A stretch of DNA of 64,000 bases from Ooceraea biroi (Eukaryota > Arthropoda > Insecta > Hymenoptera > Formicidae): contig NC_039513.1 in assembly GCF_003672135.1 (NCBI RefSeq), positions 4,960,833 to 5,024,832 on the forward strand, in the 5' to 3' direction. Positions 11,209-22,631 of the stretch are shown here, piece by piece. Made by a program: the position numbers and the translations under genes. Numbering within the stretch: position 1 is the stretch's first letter; each line of letters begins with the position of its first letter. The notes below the pieces were generated by a model. The model saw only the letters and a list, made by a program, of their open reading frames with translations, made no database searches and was not told the DNA's origin.

Positions 11209-11635
11209 TTTATCCTGATTTATGCCTTGCGTTACCAAGAAAGACAAGTAGTTAAACTGCGTTTACGTACGCGTAAGATACGTCTCTACAAATATTTATT
11301 CCGTTGGGGTATCTCGCGTGCACGTGAATTGAATTGCGGACGCTTGATTGGATCTTCACCGCAAATTAGTACTTTCCACCTCTCTTTGTATCCGTTATAA
11401 ATCAACTATCGAGTTATAATTTATGAATATTGGAATAATCGTAAGGGCCCTTAACGTTACCTCATTAACGATTGAACAGAACAAAACTTGCGCAAAGTGA
11501 ATCCAAACTATCAAAATTTCGAGCATAATGCATTTGCAAAGATAATACCATTATTGTTCGGTACAGTTTCAAATTGTTCTACACTGGAATACCCCGTTAT
11601 ACTCAAAAAGATCTATTTCGTCGCTGCCGTTATTC

Positions 11636-12064
11636 TCACGCGCGCGCTACGGCAAAACGGAGTACTCCAAACACCGTTCGCATGATAGAATCGCAGATGA
11701 AGTGCGCGACCCCGAGAAATCGCTCGAGATCGAAGGGAATCGACGAGGATCCTCCTCTACGGGCACGCTGCTCAGGTGCATCAATGCGCTTGAGGGGGGC
11801 GAGAGACGGTTTCTCCGACTGTACCGGTGGATGTGGACGTGCATTCCTACACGAGTTCGGGCTGGATCCGTAATGATACCGAAGTGGAAGAGGTCGAAAC
11901 GGAGATGGCTCGCAGAGCGAGATGGGCCGTCGATTTCGAGTTTGAGCGATCTTCCGCGCAGCAGTTATCCACTTGCGAGCTATTTCAGTCGGTCGCAGGC
12001 CTTCGGTAGACCGCCAGTCGAACGCCGCTGCCCTCGAGGGGATTCGAGGGAAAATTCGCATTGA
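11636..12064. other. GC-rich block with open frames on both strands
   Basis: Every frame is open for 60 to 141 codons here. One + frame (11827-12009) is acidic and fairly protein-like (contains NDTEVEEVETEMARRARWAV), but it has no clear acceptor. I cannot choose a frame. Confidence 0.3.
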
Positions 12065-13750
12065 TGCAGGGAGATCGGGATGATTTTCAAATGAAAACCG
12101 GTAAACGTGGCGTGCAATGGATATAAGCTTCGCTTATAAATACAAGATTGTAAATCCAAAAGTGGAAATGGAAAGTGGATTGTTACTTTTCCGAATTTTT
12201 TAATGTATTTAAATACATTAGATATTCATGAATCTGGAAAAAAGACCACATTCGTATATCTATGTTTCGGATCTTCTTATTGGATGCTGAAAGAAATGTG
12301 ACCTGCTTTATAATCGGCTGCAAGATGCAACAATATCGAATGGATAGCTCACCTGTATATTCTATTCTGAAATAGCGTGGAACAAGTACATTTGTATCTG
12401 CCTAAACTTTGCCTTCATTTCCTTACAAAACTATTAAAATAAAACTAATTTTTTTCTCTTTACAAGACATTAAGCTACTAAAGACAATTTATTCACAAAA
12501 AAGCGATCTTGCTCTTGCAGTTGCATGACGATCTTAAACTAACCAACGCCCTGACGCACAGCGTATCAGCCTCGTACAATCTCAAATCGAACGCACTCGT
12601 ACATGTACCGCGCGAGACGCGTATTTCGCAAAAAAGTATCGTTCCTTCACCGCGTAAATTCACTTGCACACCGTTGGACTCCTTCGCGGAATCGGATAAC
12701 TCTGCGCCTCGTGTTCGCCTTGTGTACATAATGCACGTGTAGGCAGGTGCCAACGCACAAAACGGGTCCCGAGACTCGGCTCCGTCCGCCACGTCGCGCG
12801 AAACGAGCGTCCGTAATGCAGCTCGATAATACGTTTATTACGATAGCCAATTTACGATACACCGTATGTAAGCGTCCGTATTTTTCCTCCCGCCGGCGCG
12901 TAACACACGCACACGCGTGAGTCGGACGCGAAGTGTAACGTATCGGCCGTCGTACGGACACGTTATTCGATTTACTTCCCATCCGGAATCGACGTGTTTC
13001 CATACGCACCGTCATTACACGCCAGTTTAACGCCTGCGCGCCTTAGTCGCGCCTCGATCGATCCCTCGCGCTTATGCGTTCGAAGAGGCTTTAAGCGCGA
13101 CGACTCTCGGACAAGAATGACGACCGTTAAGCGGCTAATCCGACTAACGGTCATCATTCTGGAGCGTCGATTGTTAAATAAGGGAAGGGCGCACATCGCG
13201 TTACGTGGCACGTTCTGTCCGGCTTTGCGACGCGGTCTCGACGCGAGATTCCGAATTTAATAGCTGACCGAGACTATTAATTCGTGCAACGAAGCGTTAG
13301 CACGTTACGACTAAGACGCTGCCTGTGAATGACGAATATGCAACGTATAGAAATTTAATCGAATGAGTCAGCATGCGAGATGCCTTGGGACGCAGCGTGG
13401 AGAAATCTGTGTGACTTCATATCGGGAAACGGACAAACCATGACATGGATAAATCGTAATCCCTTGGAAAACTAATGTTCATCTTATCATCTTCATGTTG
13501 TAGCAGTTTGCTTCTCTTCCAGTGCATAAAATCGACATTAACTTTATGTTTCCTGTACACGCGGCAAGTGCGGAGCAAGGCATTTTCCTGAAAATCTTGC
13601 GCGTTGCGTTTTCACGCGATCGAGGGATCATTATCCCTGCTTGCCAATGATCTCGCGTGACGGCCTTAAAGAACCGCCGCGACCGTTGGGGATCGACTGG
13701 TCCAGTCTGAGAAACGCCACGAAAACACGGCGATACTCGGGGCGGAATCG
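12065..13750. other. Unassigned, AT-rich then GC-rich
   Basis: AT-rich to about 12500, then GC-rich with many CpG. It holds an 18-base hairpin at 13114-13160 (separate entry). No gene is supported. Confidence 0.4.
13114..13160. repeat. Short near-perfect inverted repeat
   Basis: Arms of about 17 bases (13114-13130 and 13144-13160) are complementary with one mismatch around a 13-base loop. The core is GACCGTTA against TAACGGTC. It could be a binding palindrome or an RNA hairpin, but has no terminator context. Confidence 0.5.
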
Positions 13751-15100
13751 TCGGCGATATCGCGGTGACGCGCAACCTTGAGCCGACAGCATTATTTATC
13801 GGATTAAGCGCTGGCAACGGAGGAGGTAGACAGCCGGGACGTATCGTCCAGACGAGAAAACGGTCCGAGGCCGAGCAGGCTGGAAGGTGGATGCTGGTGC
13901 TAGTGGGGGCGTGTGATAGTTCAAGTCGTGAGCGGGCAGCCCCGCCCGACACGATCGCGGAGCATCTCCGTTCTGACCCCCGCTGACTTACCCGAGAGGG
14001 GCCCTCCACGAGCAGCAACCCCCCACTCACCCACCCACTCGCCCAACCACCCACCCCACGAAAGACGGTCCCACGAAAGGATCCTCTCCTTTCCTCCCTA
14101 CCGGCTTGTCCGCTTCTCGCTCCTCTTCACGCACGGGCTCTCCGCTTCCTTCCATCTCCGTCCGTATCCTGACTACGAGACGGACTGGAGTCACCCTACC
14201 CTGAGGCCTCCGCCGCCGCCAAGGGCACCGCGAGGCACCGTTCGCGGGCATCCGCTCAAGGGTGGGGGTCGACAACGAAGAAGAGTCCTTTCCACTTCTC
14301 TCGAGAAAGAGATAGGCAAGAGGGACTAGAGGAGTAGAAGAAGAAGAAGAAGATGGGACGGATGGAAGACGAAGAGGAGGAAGAAGGAAGAGAGAGAAGA
14401 GGGAGGCAGAGTGATAAGTGTGGGAAGGGCAGGTTGCATAAGGTCTAATATTATGCAAGCACACACGGGCTCTCTACTCGAATGCGTTAGATCCCTTGGG
14501 TCCTGTGAGTCCCCGTCCCCCACTATCACCATGGCCGCCACCGCCGCCGTTCCACGGCGCGCTATACGGCGTACACGCAGAACATAAGGCCCCGGGTACA
14601 AGGGAACGGTTCTGCTCGTCGGGGTTCAGCCTCCCGTACGTGTGTGGGTTTACGCTTCTCTCGCGCCCGTGCACACGCGCGTCCGCGCGCATGTCCTCTA
14701 CGTACGAGCGCGCAAGTACCACCGAGAGACTGTGGATGTGTGTGTATACGGCTTACCCTACCTGCATAGAAATCGCGGGAGCATTGAACCCAGGAAGTGG
14801 CCATGAAATAGTCATTCCTGAAAGGTTAACTCTCCTACCGCATCTCGCGGGGCCCCGAGGTCGAGCCTGAAAGTCCGGAAAGTCCGCGGTCGACCGGGAG
14901 AGACGGATGGGATGCGAGAGGATCGAGAGACGGAGCGCCGCTACGGAGTAGGTGAGAAGGGGACGGGAGAGAGTACCGGGGGAAGCTGAGGAGTCGACAT
15001 TCGTCCGGACCCGCGGGGTTTCGAGCTTCGAGGGAAGGACTCTCCGAGAGGACTCCGGAGGTTAATTGACTGTGAAACACGCGGAATGGATCACAAGTTA
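13750..15100. other. GC/CpG island, possible promoter or exon cluster
   Basis: Long CpG-dense block with CCCAC-type tracts (about 14020-14065), a GAA run (about 14335-14355) and GT-rich segments. Open frames overlap on both strands. It could hold 5' exons or a promoter. Only one stretch has both splice signals (14031-14325, separate entry). Confidence 0.4.
14031..14325 (-). CDS. Possible internal exon, unknown protein
   Basis: On the - strand a long CT-rich tract ends CTCCTCTAG with its last base at 14326. A frame using two bases to finish a split codon then stays open for 97 codons. It ends two bases into a codon at GTGAGT (donor G at 14030). The peptide has a charged stretch (EEEREADKPVGRKGEDP). 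Acceptor phase 1 matches the phase-1 end of the 33101-33269 exon on the same strand, but a match is expected one time in three. Simple sequence at both ends and general GC richness make this uncertain. Confidence 0.22.
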
Positions 15101-15289
15101 CTGGGACGGGTCGGTCGTACGACCCGTCACTGGACCGAAATCGCTCTCGTCGTTAATGTCACCGAGAACGTATCTCGCGTGATCAAGGATAAATGTGACG
15201 AAGCATATAAGAGAAGTCGACGTAGTCACTCTTAACTACCGTTCCCAAAATGTTCCCTCTTGCGTCTTTTTTTTCTCGTATTTTTAGTA

Positions 15290-15332
15290 TTCTACATGAG
15301 AATTGACGAGATTCATCCAGAAATGTCTAAAT
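15290..15332 (+). CDS. Possible tiny terminal exon with poly(A) signal
   Basis: A strong acceptor (TTTTTTTTCTCGTATTTTTAG, ending near 15287) is followed by a frame reading FYMRIDEIHPEMSK and a TAA that overlaps AATAAA. The order is right for a last exon, but the peptide is too short to identify. Confidence 0.15.
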
Positions 15333-15581
15333 AAAAATATCAATTATCACATGTAGATTGATCTATAATAAATACGATTATATTAATTGTTACGCTAAAA
15401 TATTCTTCGACGATGGACGTGCCATAGTATTCAGAACCGCTAAATCCACAACTATGTGTCTATCAGTTCCATCATCGCGAGAAACATATCAGACTTACTC
15501 CAATATCATCATTACCCTCGTCAATTTCGTACTTCGCATCTTAGTACGACGTGATAACTTCGTTATCGAGTCCCGATACGC

Positions 15582-15863
15582 GTGCACGCGCGACAGGTGA
15601 AACCGAGCACGCGGGCGAGGAAGGGAAGGCTCTCGTTCCCACAAGCCGAGCTATCGGACTACGTGGATTCGAGAGCGAGGGGTCGAAGATCGAGCGAAAC
15701 GTCGAACGTGTCAAAATTCGAACGGGCCGTACAGTACATCTCGACGGATGGGAAGGCCGACTGGCTCTTCGACTATACAGCCAAGTCCGAGGCTCCTCTC
15801 GCCATCTCCGTCGCACCTTCGCCAAGCTCGACTCTATCGTGGCGAGCACACGATGCGGCCACG
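15582..15863 (+). CDS. Probable coding exon, unidentified protein
   Basis: The frame is open for 94 codons, with coding-like codon choice (mostly G/C at third positions) and a balanced composition in its second half, for example KFERAVQYISTDGKADWLFD followed by a Ser/Pro/Ala-rich stretch. It ends at a strong donor, GGCCACG then GTGAGTACC. The 5' edge is unsure: candidate acceptors are ACAG just before 15600 and CACAAG near 15644, and 15582 is only the limit of the open frame. The same bases are also open in other frames because the block is GC-rich. I recognise no domain. The strand is opposite to the Kruppel-like exon at 33 kb, so it would be a different gene. Confidence 0.38.
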
Positions 15864-15989
15864 GTGAGTACCTCTACGGAGTAGTACCGGGGTACCCCGG
15901 AGGCCGCAGAGGTCACAGGGCGAAGGCACTTCTCACGCCCCCGCCATGTCGGAGGAGAGCACCCCACTTAGACGAGGCGTACATACCTT

Positions 15990-16740
15990 AACGCGGCCGA
16001 TTAGTATACGCGCTTAATTGCCGCTAACGTGCGTGCGTGACGGCGAGTATCGATCATCCGCCATCGGCGGCGGCCACGGCGGCCTGCATCAGGAAAGAAT
16101 CGAGAGGGAACGAGGTCGCGGGGATCCGCAAACGTCCAATTAATGCCGAATTTGATCCACGTCTGGAGATCGCACTCATTATCGGTTTCCGATATTGGAA
16201 CATTTATAAATGACATCAACCTGCCTTTTTACGTTTTCACATCTTACGTTTATATACACTTATTATAAAATAGTCAGTTTTAAGCGAAATCAAATTTGTC
16301 TCCTATTCAGACGTTTGGAATACGGAAAGTTTCTACTTTGAGGGGAAATGTAGTGGAAATGCGGAAGAAAGAAAATACTGTTAGATATCCACGCTGATAA
16401 TATACTATTAATAATACGCTATTAATAATACGTGCCATTTAGAAAAATTCTGACGTGACCTCCTTTTACCGACTAATTCCATAATATACTGTGCTACATG
16501 TATACTACTGTGATTAATGGGGCGAGCCGATTCCTCCGTTGACGTATAAAGTCGTAGAATTGTGAAATTCATAATTTATAGCAGGCGCCTTTCGTCTGGC
16601 AATTTCGCGATTTCTCAAAAGAACAGGATTATAAATCGATTATATAGTTCCGATTACGTAAGCACTGACCGATGTATCGCAAACTTGGTTACACCAAGGA
16701 GAAGATCTATTATTATATATGCACATCTTCGCAGAGAATA
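15990..16740. other. Unassigned spacer before the tandem array
   Basis: GC-rich to about 16130, then AT-rich. A small direct repeat (CTATTAATAATACG-like, about 16405-16435) is the only structure seen. One or two weak, older units of the following array may extend into 16560-16740. Confidence 0.4.
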
Positions 16741-16744
16741 TCAT

Positions 16745-17200
16745 TTAACGGCGCCGTGCGGGATCAAGGATTCAATTATGGTGTTAATTCCGCGATTGCG
16801 CAATCACGGACCTCACGGAAATTTATTATAAGTTCACTCGGTTACGCCTTTTTTCGCGGACAGGACGCCTTAGAACAAGCGGCGCCAACGTGCGGGATTA
16901 CGGTGTTAATAATGCGCTGGCGCAAGTGGCCGTTACAACCGAAATTTATCACCAACAGAAGTCGATTCGTTACGACGTTTCCCAACGTGACGTTTCGCAG
17001 CTAATTACAGCGTTAATTATACCATCGCTTACGCACGGATATACGACAAAAATTTATTACTCGCAGGAGTCCATTACGATTTTTCTCAACCGCGCGCAGA
17101 ATTATGTACTTAATGGCTGTCTTAATTATACAAATGCACAGTTACGGATACGGCGAATATTTATTACAGCTTGACCTCGATTAGTTACGATTTTTCTTGG
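16745..17200. repeat. Degenerate tandem array, unit about 108 bp
   Basis: Four diverged units can be aligned by two recurring words. GTTAAT lies at 16783, 16905, 17012 and (as CTTAAT) 17121. ATTTATTA lies at 16821, 16944 (as ATTTATC), 17052 and 17159. Both words give spacings of about 122, 108 and 108. Units share a GCGGGATTACGG / ACGGATACG core and a GATTACGATTTTTC tail. A weaker unit may precede them near 16706. Frames run through it and give repeat-like peptides, but no known repeat protein is recognised. Confidence 0.65.
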
Positions 17201-20200
17201 AGCAATACGAGTCCAGCGATACGAGTCGTCGATATCGATTAGCATTAGCTGTTGCTTCGAACCGTTTATCGCGCTGCGAATCTACAACACGAATGCACCG
17301 ACGCTCTCGGGATTCTTTGTCCTCTCGCAGATTACAGTTGATTTCGCGAAATTATGAAAATCGCGAGATACATATCGCGAGGTCGCGGTCGGCGCATCGC
17401 GGAGATAATAGAACGCGATAAAAGCGACGTACATACACCTGATTCGGTCTGGGAGGCTCGACGATGCCGGCGATTGGCTTCGACCCATGAAATGTCAGCT
17501 GGCTATCGCTCCTATAACAGAACGGATAGAGTGCGGTCATGCCGATCGAGATGCTAAGAGACATAATGTCAAGGCAACTATCGCGCCATTGTACGCAACA
17601 GCGGGGAAAAGAAAACGACGAGTCGTTCCGCGTTAGAAGAATGAACGGTGCACAATCTCTCCGATCGATCATGGATCGATTCGAGACTCGTGCGGATGTT
17701 TACGCGCGATTTCCGCAACAAACGTTCGAAGTCAAAGCAGTTTTCTTAAGTGGTACTGGATAAGTAAAACTTTTGTTAAACTTAACAATGCATTAAATGG
17801 TGCAATTAAGACAAAGGAAAAACATTGCAACATGAATAATTCGGAGTGACCCGTGGCATTAAAGCGGTACTTACATTTGCAATGCTAAGCTGGTAGAGAG
17901 CGTGGACGAAATGCAAATCAGATACTAGAATGTTATTTTTAAGCGAGAAGTCTATTAATGTACAGCTATTTTTACGGCGACAATCAATATTTAAATAGCT
18001 ACCAATTAAATGCAAGAATTTTATAAGTAGACACTACGTGCTGCGCTCAAATGATTTGAATGAATACGTAAGAGAAATCTAACGTTACCGGTTTATCGAT
18101 TTGAATATTTTTGATACTATTATCCCCGTTTTCGCATCGCGAAACTTGTGGACGAGCACGCAGCAATAAGTACATTTCGACTTTGCTAATTAACCGTGAT
18201 GAGACTTTCTAGATCCAGGGGCACGTCAAGGATACTAACACTTCATGGACCACATTATCCCATTAGCAGCATTAAGCACTCTATCCGGCGGCCCAATTTA
18301 ACCGAAATTTGACTGCTCGATCATCCGTAATTGTTTTGAAAGTATGCCGCCTTCGTTGATGATCTTTTGCCTGATGCGTCGTCGTTCTCGAATTAATATC
18401 ATAACCAAACAAACGGAACGCATGTGCTTCACTCATCACGGATAGTACTGTTAATTCTTTCACACGCTGCAAATTGTTATAAAACGGTAGCGTATCTCTC
18501 TCTAAAAGGAAAAAATCAGAAGAAAAAGTTGAAACTCCCGTCTGCGCCTTTTAAGTAATCACAGCGCAACGAAAGCGGCGAGCGGGCTGACGAGCGGGAT
18601 CGATATCGCTAACTACACCTTTCGCGATATCCGAATATTCAGACAGTGACGTCATTACGTATTCACGATAGGAGTATTCTCTGCTCTCTGCATATTTACA
18701 TATTCGAGCTGAAGTCTCCGATGTCGATTGATCGGTAAATTTGTAATTCTTTATTAACGATATCTCTATTCGAGGAGGATCTATTATTCATATGTCAATA
18801 CATCGAGGCTCGCATTCTCAATCAACGCATATTTAACACTGAATGTGATCGTGTCTGACTTTTATTTATTATAGTTAATACGAAGAATATAAAGATCGTG
18901 TTTGAGATAAATAAGAGATGAGAATCTCTCTCGAATTGATATATTGAATCGTATCATTAATGAAACATATGGCGAACAATAAATCTTTTTGAGATCTGAA
19001 ATGACTTTCGAAAACTCTTATGGAATAATGATCAGAACAGAAAATGTTAAAGGAGAGAAAAGTATCTCTTAACTCTTTTGTATTTAAAACTTCAAAAATT
19101 TCACAAGTTATAAATCTATATCAGATTGTGGCAGGTGTTGTTCAGCTTGTCTCATTATAATGTACACTCGTAGCTTTCGAGCCTTGATAACTTAATTTAT
19201 GGATAATTGACAGATAGTTTCGGAATAAATTATTCTGCTTTGTCATTTGACAGTAGGTAGTCCGAAGCTTAAGCTCCCATTAGTTTCCATACGGAGTCGC
19301 CTCCGAGAATATGGACCAATAAGTACCAATGTTGAAGCTATTCTCTCTCCGGCCGGACGCGTTTCTATCTCGGCGCCTTGCACAACCCGGCGGGTTTAGG
19401 CACTCGAAAAGAATCAACAGAAAGAGGGGCGGGCACGAAGGAGCAACGGCATCGAGAGACGGTTTACACCGTGACGAGGACGAGGGGATGGCGCAACGTA
19501 ACGTTGGCGTTACATAAAAGCGTAAACGGGTTTCCCTTGCGCCGGCTCTCGCAGTCGAACCGAGGGACTTTGCTTTTCGTCATTACTCCATTTTGTTGTT
19601 GTGACACTCTTACAAATTCCTTTCCGTTAATCTTTACACTTGATTCGTGATCGATCGCGCAGATCAACTGATTACATGTAGGAGGTGAGGCTGACAAATG
19701 GGCGCGGCATATTGTTTGATCTACGACGAATATTAATTGAAATAGACCGGCTAATGAGTGGCTGGCGACGCGCGTAATTGGTTTAATTACGCTTTTGTCA
19801 TTGGCAATAAAAGCGAAATAAACGGAACATGCTGCGCGTGTAATTGTTATTTTTAAATTGTGACGAGCTGACAGATGTTTTACAAAATAGTTTGCGCACG
19901 TCTGCTTCGCGAAAGATTAATTAATAATGTGTAGATATAAAAAAGTGCGTATTATCATATTTTGCTTTCTAATAAATATAATATTAATTTTGCTAGATTA
20001 TCATAATATCCGATTTTCAAACTAGAGTTAAAGCCAATAATTTCATGTAAAAATATCAATTAAAACATTAATCAAAATTTAAAAAAGAATTATTGCTTTC
20101 TCCATTGAACTTTAGATTGTTTAATAAAAACGCATGAAAACAATGTCAAACATTAGTCTCAGCAAAACGGCATTGACTCTGCAGCATATCACATTTCACG

Positions 20201-20810
20201 TTTACGTAGCAGCTTGGCGAAAAGTGCACGTGTCGGTAGATACGCACAAGACTTGCATACGTATGCACACGTTTATGTGCTTCTATGCACCGCTGTATCA
20301 TGGTATCAGTGCGTGCAAGTATAGTATTCATACAGAATACTTGCACACAAGAGCGAGAACATCTAAGATCCTATCGTCCAATGCTTCGAGCGCGATATGA
20401 CCACCGCCTATCGCTACCGGTCTTACTACCAGTCCGACCACCGTTCTCGATCATCGTTTTACCATTCAACGGGGATTTATCTCGATCGTCGTCGATAGCT
20501 AAACCGCGCACCTGCTTTGAATCGCAGATGATTACCACAGATGAAATAGCAATCTATAAATATGTATTGTGCATCAACAACGTTTACTTTAATCTTTGCG
20601 TAAATTAAATATAAAAAGAAGTATGCAATATATAGTTATACACTGTAATTTTTATCCACGCCAATAATGGAGATAAGAAAATTATATTGCAACTTTCATC
20701 GTTCGTATTATTATCTAAATTGTAAAAGTCGCGTGCGTTACACAATTCATTAAAGAAAAAGAAAATGTTATTACTATCGCATTATCGTGATACATTCATC
20801 TACCATTAAC
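17201..20810. other. Unassigned spacer, no gene supported
   Basis: Alternating AT-rich and moderately GC-rich DNA. A few frames of 60-107 codons occur, none with a recognisable motif or paired splice sites. Confidence 0.45.
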
Positions 20811-20811
20811 G

Positions 20812-20815
20812 TTAT
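20812..20815. repeat. Target-site duplication (TTAT), left
   Basis: The four bases next to the 5' LTR are identical to the four bases after the 3' LTR (26302-26305). Confidence 0.8.
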
Positions 20816-21215
20816 TGTAAGAAATACGATTGTGAGTATGTCATGTTGACACACGCACACGACAATAGGCAGCACTTGCTGGATACCTTTGTCCAAGTAG
20901 CCGAAATACTTTACGCGAGGGCGCGTTGTCAGCGAGCGCTTGAGACGAGCTAGTCGCGGAAGTCGGAGCGGGCAGTTTGAGATCGATAATCAAATGAATA
21001 GGTAGTGCGAGAATCCATAACGAGCGAATCATCCTTTGTCTGTATCAAGTTCGGTATTAAATATAAGATACTGTTGGTGTTGCTAAATCACGAGTATTCT
21101 GACTATTCTCCATTCAAGCTCCCGATCCAAATCTACTCCAATAAAAAGAGATAATTTATAAGCATAATAACGGCTTATAGAGATAAAAAAAAAGAAAAAA
21201 AAAAAGAATATTACA
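20816..21215 (+). repeat. 5' LTR
   Basis: A 400-bp direct repeat of 25904-26301, starting TGTAAGAAATACG and ending AATATTACA. AATAAA lies at 21140-21145 (R-region poly(A) signal in the family). Two interrupted A runs are near its end. It would drive transcription of the element. Confidence 0.95.
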
Positions 21216-21263
21216 GTTCAGAAGTGGGATCAGGATCCGGATTTGGTAATTGCAAAATAGTGT
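21216..21263 (+). other. Leader between 5' LTR and gag
   Basis: 48 bases. A primer-binding site normally starts within a few bases of the LTR. The first TGG is at 21225, in GAAGTGGGATCAGG, and I cannot match it to a specific tRNA end. Confidence 0.5.
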
Positions 21264-21644
21264 ATGGTTCGGACGAGAGCTCAAAGAGAAATGGATCGTC
21301 AGAGGTTGGAAGACTTGACGTTACCGTTACTGAAAGAAGAAGCGAGGAGCTTGGGGCTGTGTTTAGCGGAAGATATCACGCGAGCCAGGTGTATTGAGCT
21401 GATTTTGGAGTGCATGGGCGGAGAAGCAACGGGCAGCACGCAAAAGGCCCCCAAAAGAATCCCAAGTACTAGCGAAGGAACCTCCGGGAATATCAGACAA
21501 GCACCCGAGAACCCAGTGTTGGATGTCTGCGTCACGCTCTTAGCACAGTTACAGCAACAGCAGGTATTGCTACAGCAGTTAATAGCGGCCGTCGGTGGAA
21601 GTCGAAGAAATATCAACGGAAGTAGAAACGAACAGACCGGATAA
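21264..21644 (+). pseudogene. gag, N-terminal part (to premature stop)
   Basis: 126 codons from ATG to an in-frame TAA at 21642-21644. A leucine/glutamate-rich start (about residues 15-50) is followed by a Gln-rich stretch (LLAQLQQQQVLLQQLIAAVG, about residues 91-110) likely to form a coiled coil. The frame continues open after the stop into the capsid part, so this is one gene interrupted by a nonsense codon rather than a separate gene. Gag builds the retrotransposon particle. Confidence 0.8.
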
Positions 21645-22319
21645 GCAGATACAAGATCAGATGGACATTCTGGAGCGCCTAGTGAAAATGGTAGAGCACT
21701 ATCGTTGGTCTCAGTCTCGTCGGCGCAAGCAGTGAATTTGATGGCTTCTCAAATACCGGAGTTCGGAGGAACAGAGTCGGACAACGTAGAGGTGTGGCTC
21801 AGGAGGATTGAGAAGGTAGCCGAAATTCACGCAGCGCAAGAAGGAGTTAAATATTTAGCCGCTACCAGCAAATTAACGGGCGCGGCGAGAAAATGGTTCG
21901 AAATGGGCTCCGGAGAAATGCTGGAGTCTTGGACGGGGTTTAGGGAGGCGATACTCAAGAGGTACAAACGGCGGATTTTGTTCCATGTGGCTATCCAGAA
22001 GATTGAAGCACGTAGATGGATGTACTTTAAAGAGTCGTTCTTGGAGTATGCGGCCGATAAACTCGCTCTGATGCACGGGTTGGACTTGCCAGATCAGGAG
22101 AAAATACATTTGATCATTGGCGGAATTGGAAGTCGCTCCCTCAGAGAAACTGCAACAGCTCTGGCGGCGGAGGATGTAGATCTGTTTTTGCACCAGATGC
22201 ATAATATAACGAGTGCCTCAGGAGAGGCGGACACGAGGAGGCAGCCGAAGGGTAAGCCGGTTAAGAAGGACGAGAGGGACAAGGAGAAGGAGACGAGGGA
22301 CCAGAGGGAACTCACCTAA
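21645..22319 (+). pseudogene. gag, capsid-like part
   Basis: Same frame as the upstream part. The capsid-like region begins about 21740 and has the hallmark WLRRIEKV...LTGAARKW pattern of retrotransposon gag. It ends in a Lys/Arg/Glu-rich linker. The frame is closed by TAA at 22317-22319, exactly where the first Cys of the following zinc knuckle would lie. The first ATG in this part (21705) is an internal Met of the long frame. Confidence 0.85.
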
Positions 22320-22631
22320 TACTTCTGTAAGGAAAAAGGGCACAGGCGACCCGATTGTCCGAAGTTGAAGGAAAAGCGGGACAAGCTGTCGTCAGCGAGG
22401 ACACCGACAGTAGCCGCGGTCTCAGCGGTGGAGGAAGACTCCAAGAAGAAAGAAGCATCCACGGTAGCGTTTGTCGACCACAGCGGTAGGAAAATTAATT
22501 ATTCAGGAAAAGCGTTGTCGATTATATTTTTGAATTCGAAAGCATATTGTTTGAACGCGATAATAGATACCGGTAGTCCTATTTCTTTCGTTCGCGAGAA
22601 TAATGGGAAGCTCTTCGAATGTATTGGATAA
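22320..22631 (+). pseudogene. gag zinc knuckle and protease N-terminal part
   Basis: Same frame again after the second stop. YFCKEKGHRRPDC gives the last three ligands (C, H, C) of a CCHC nucleic-acid-binding knuckle, and the missing first ligand is the stop codon itself. About 75 residues later the aspartic protease active site DTGSPISF (Asp codon at 22566) appears. The frame then closes with TAA at 22629-22631. The rest of the protease is in the next frame. Confidence 0.85.
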
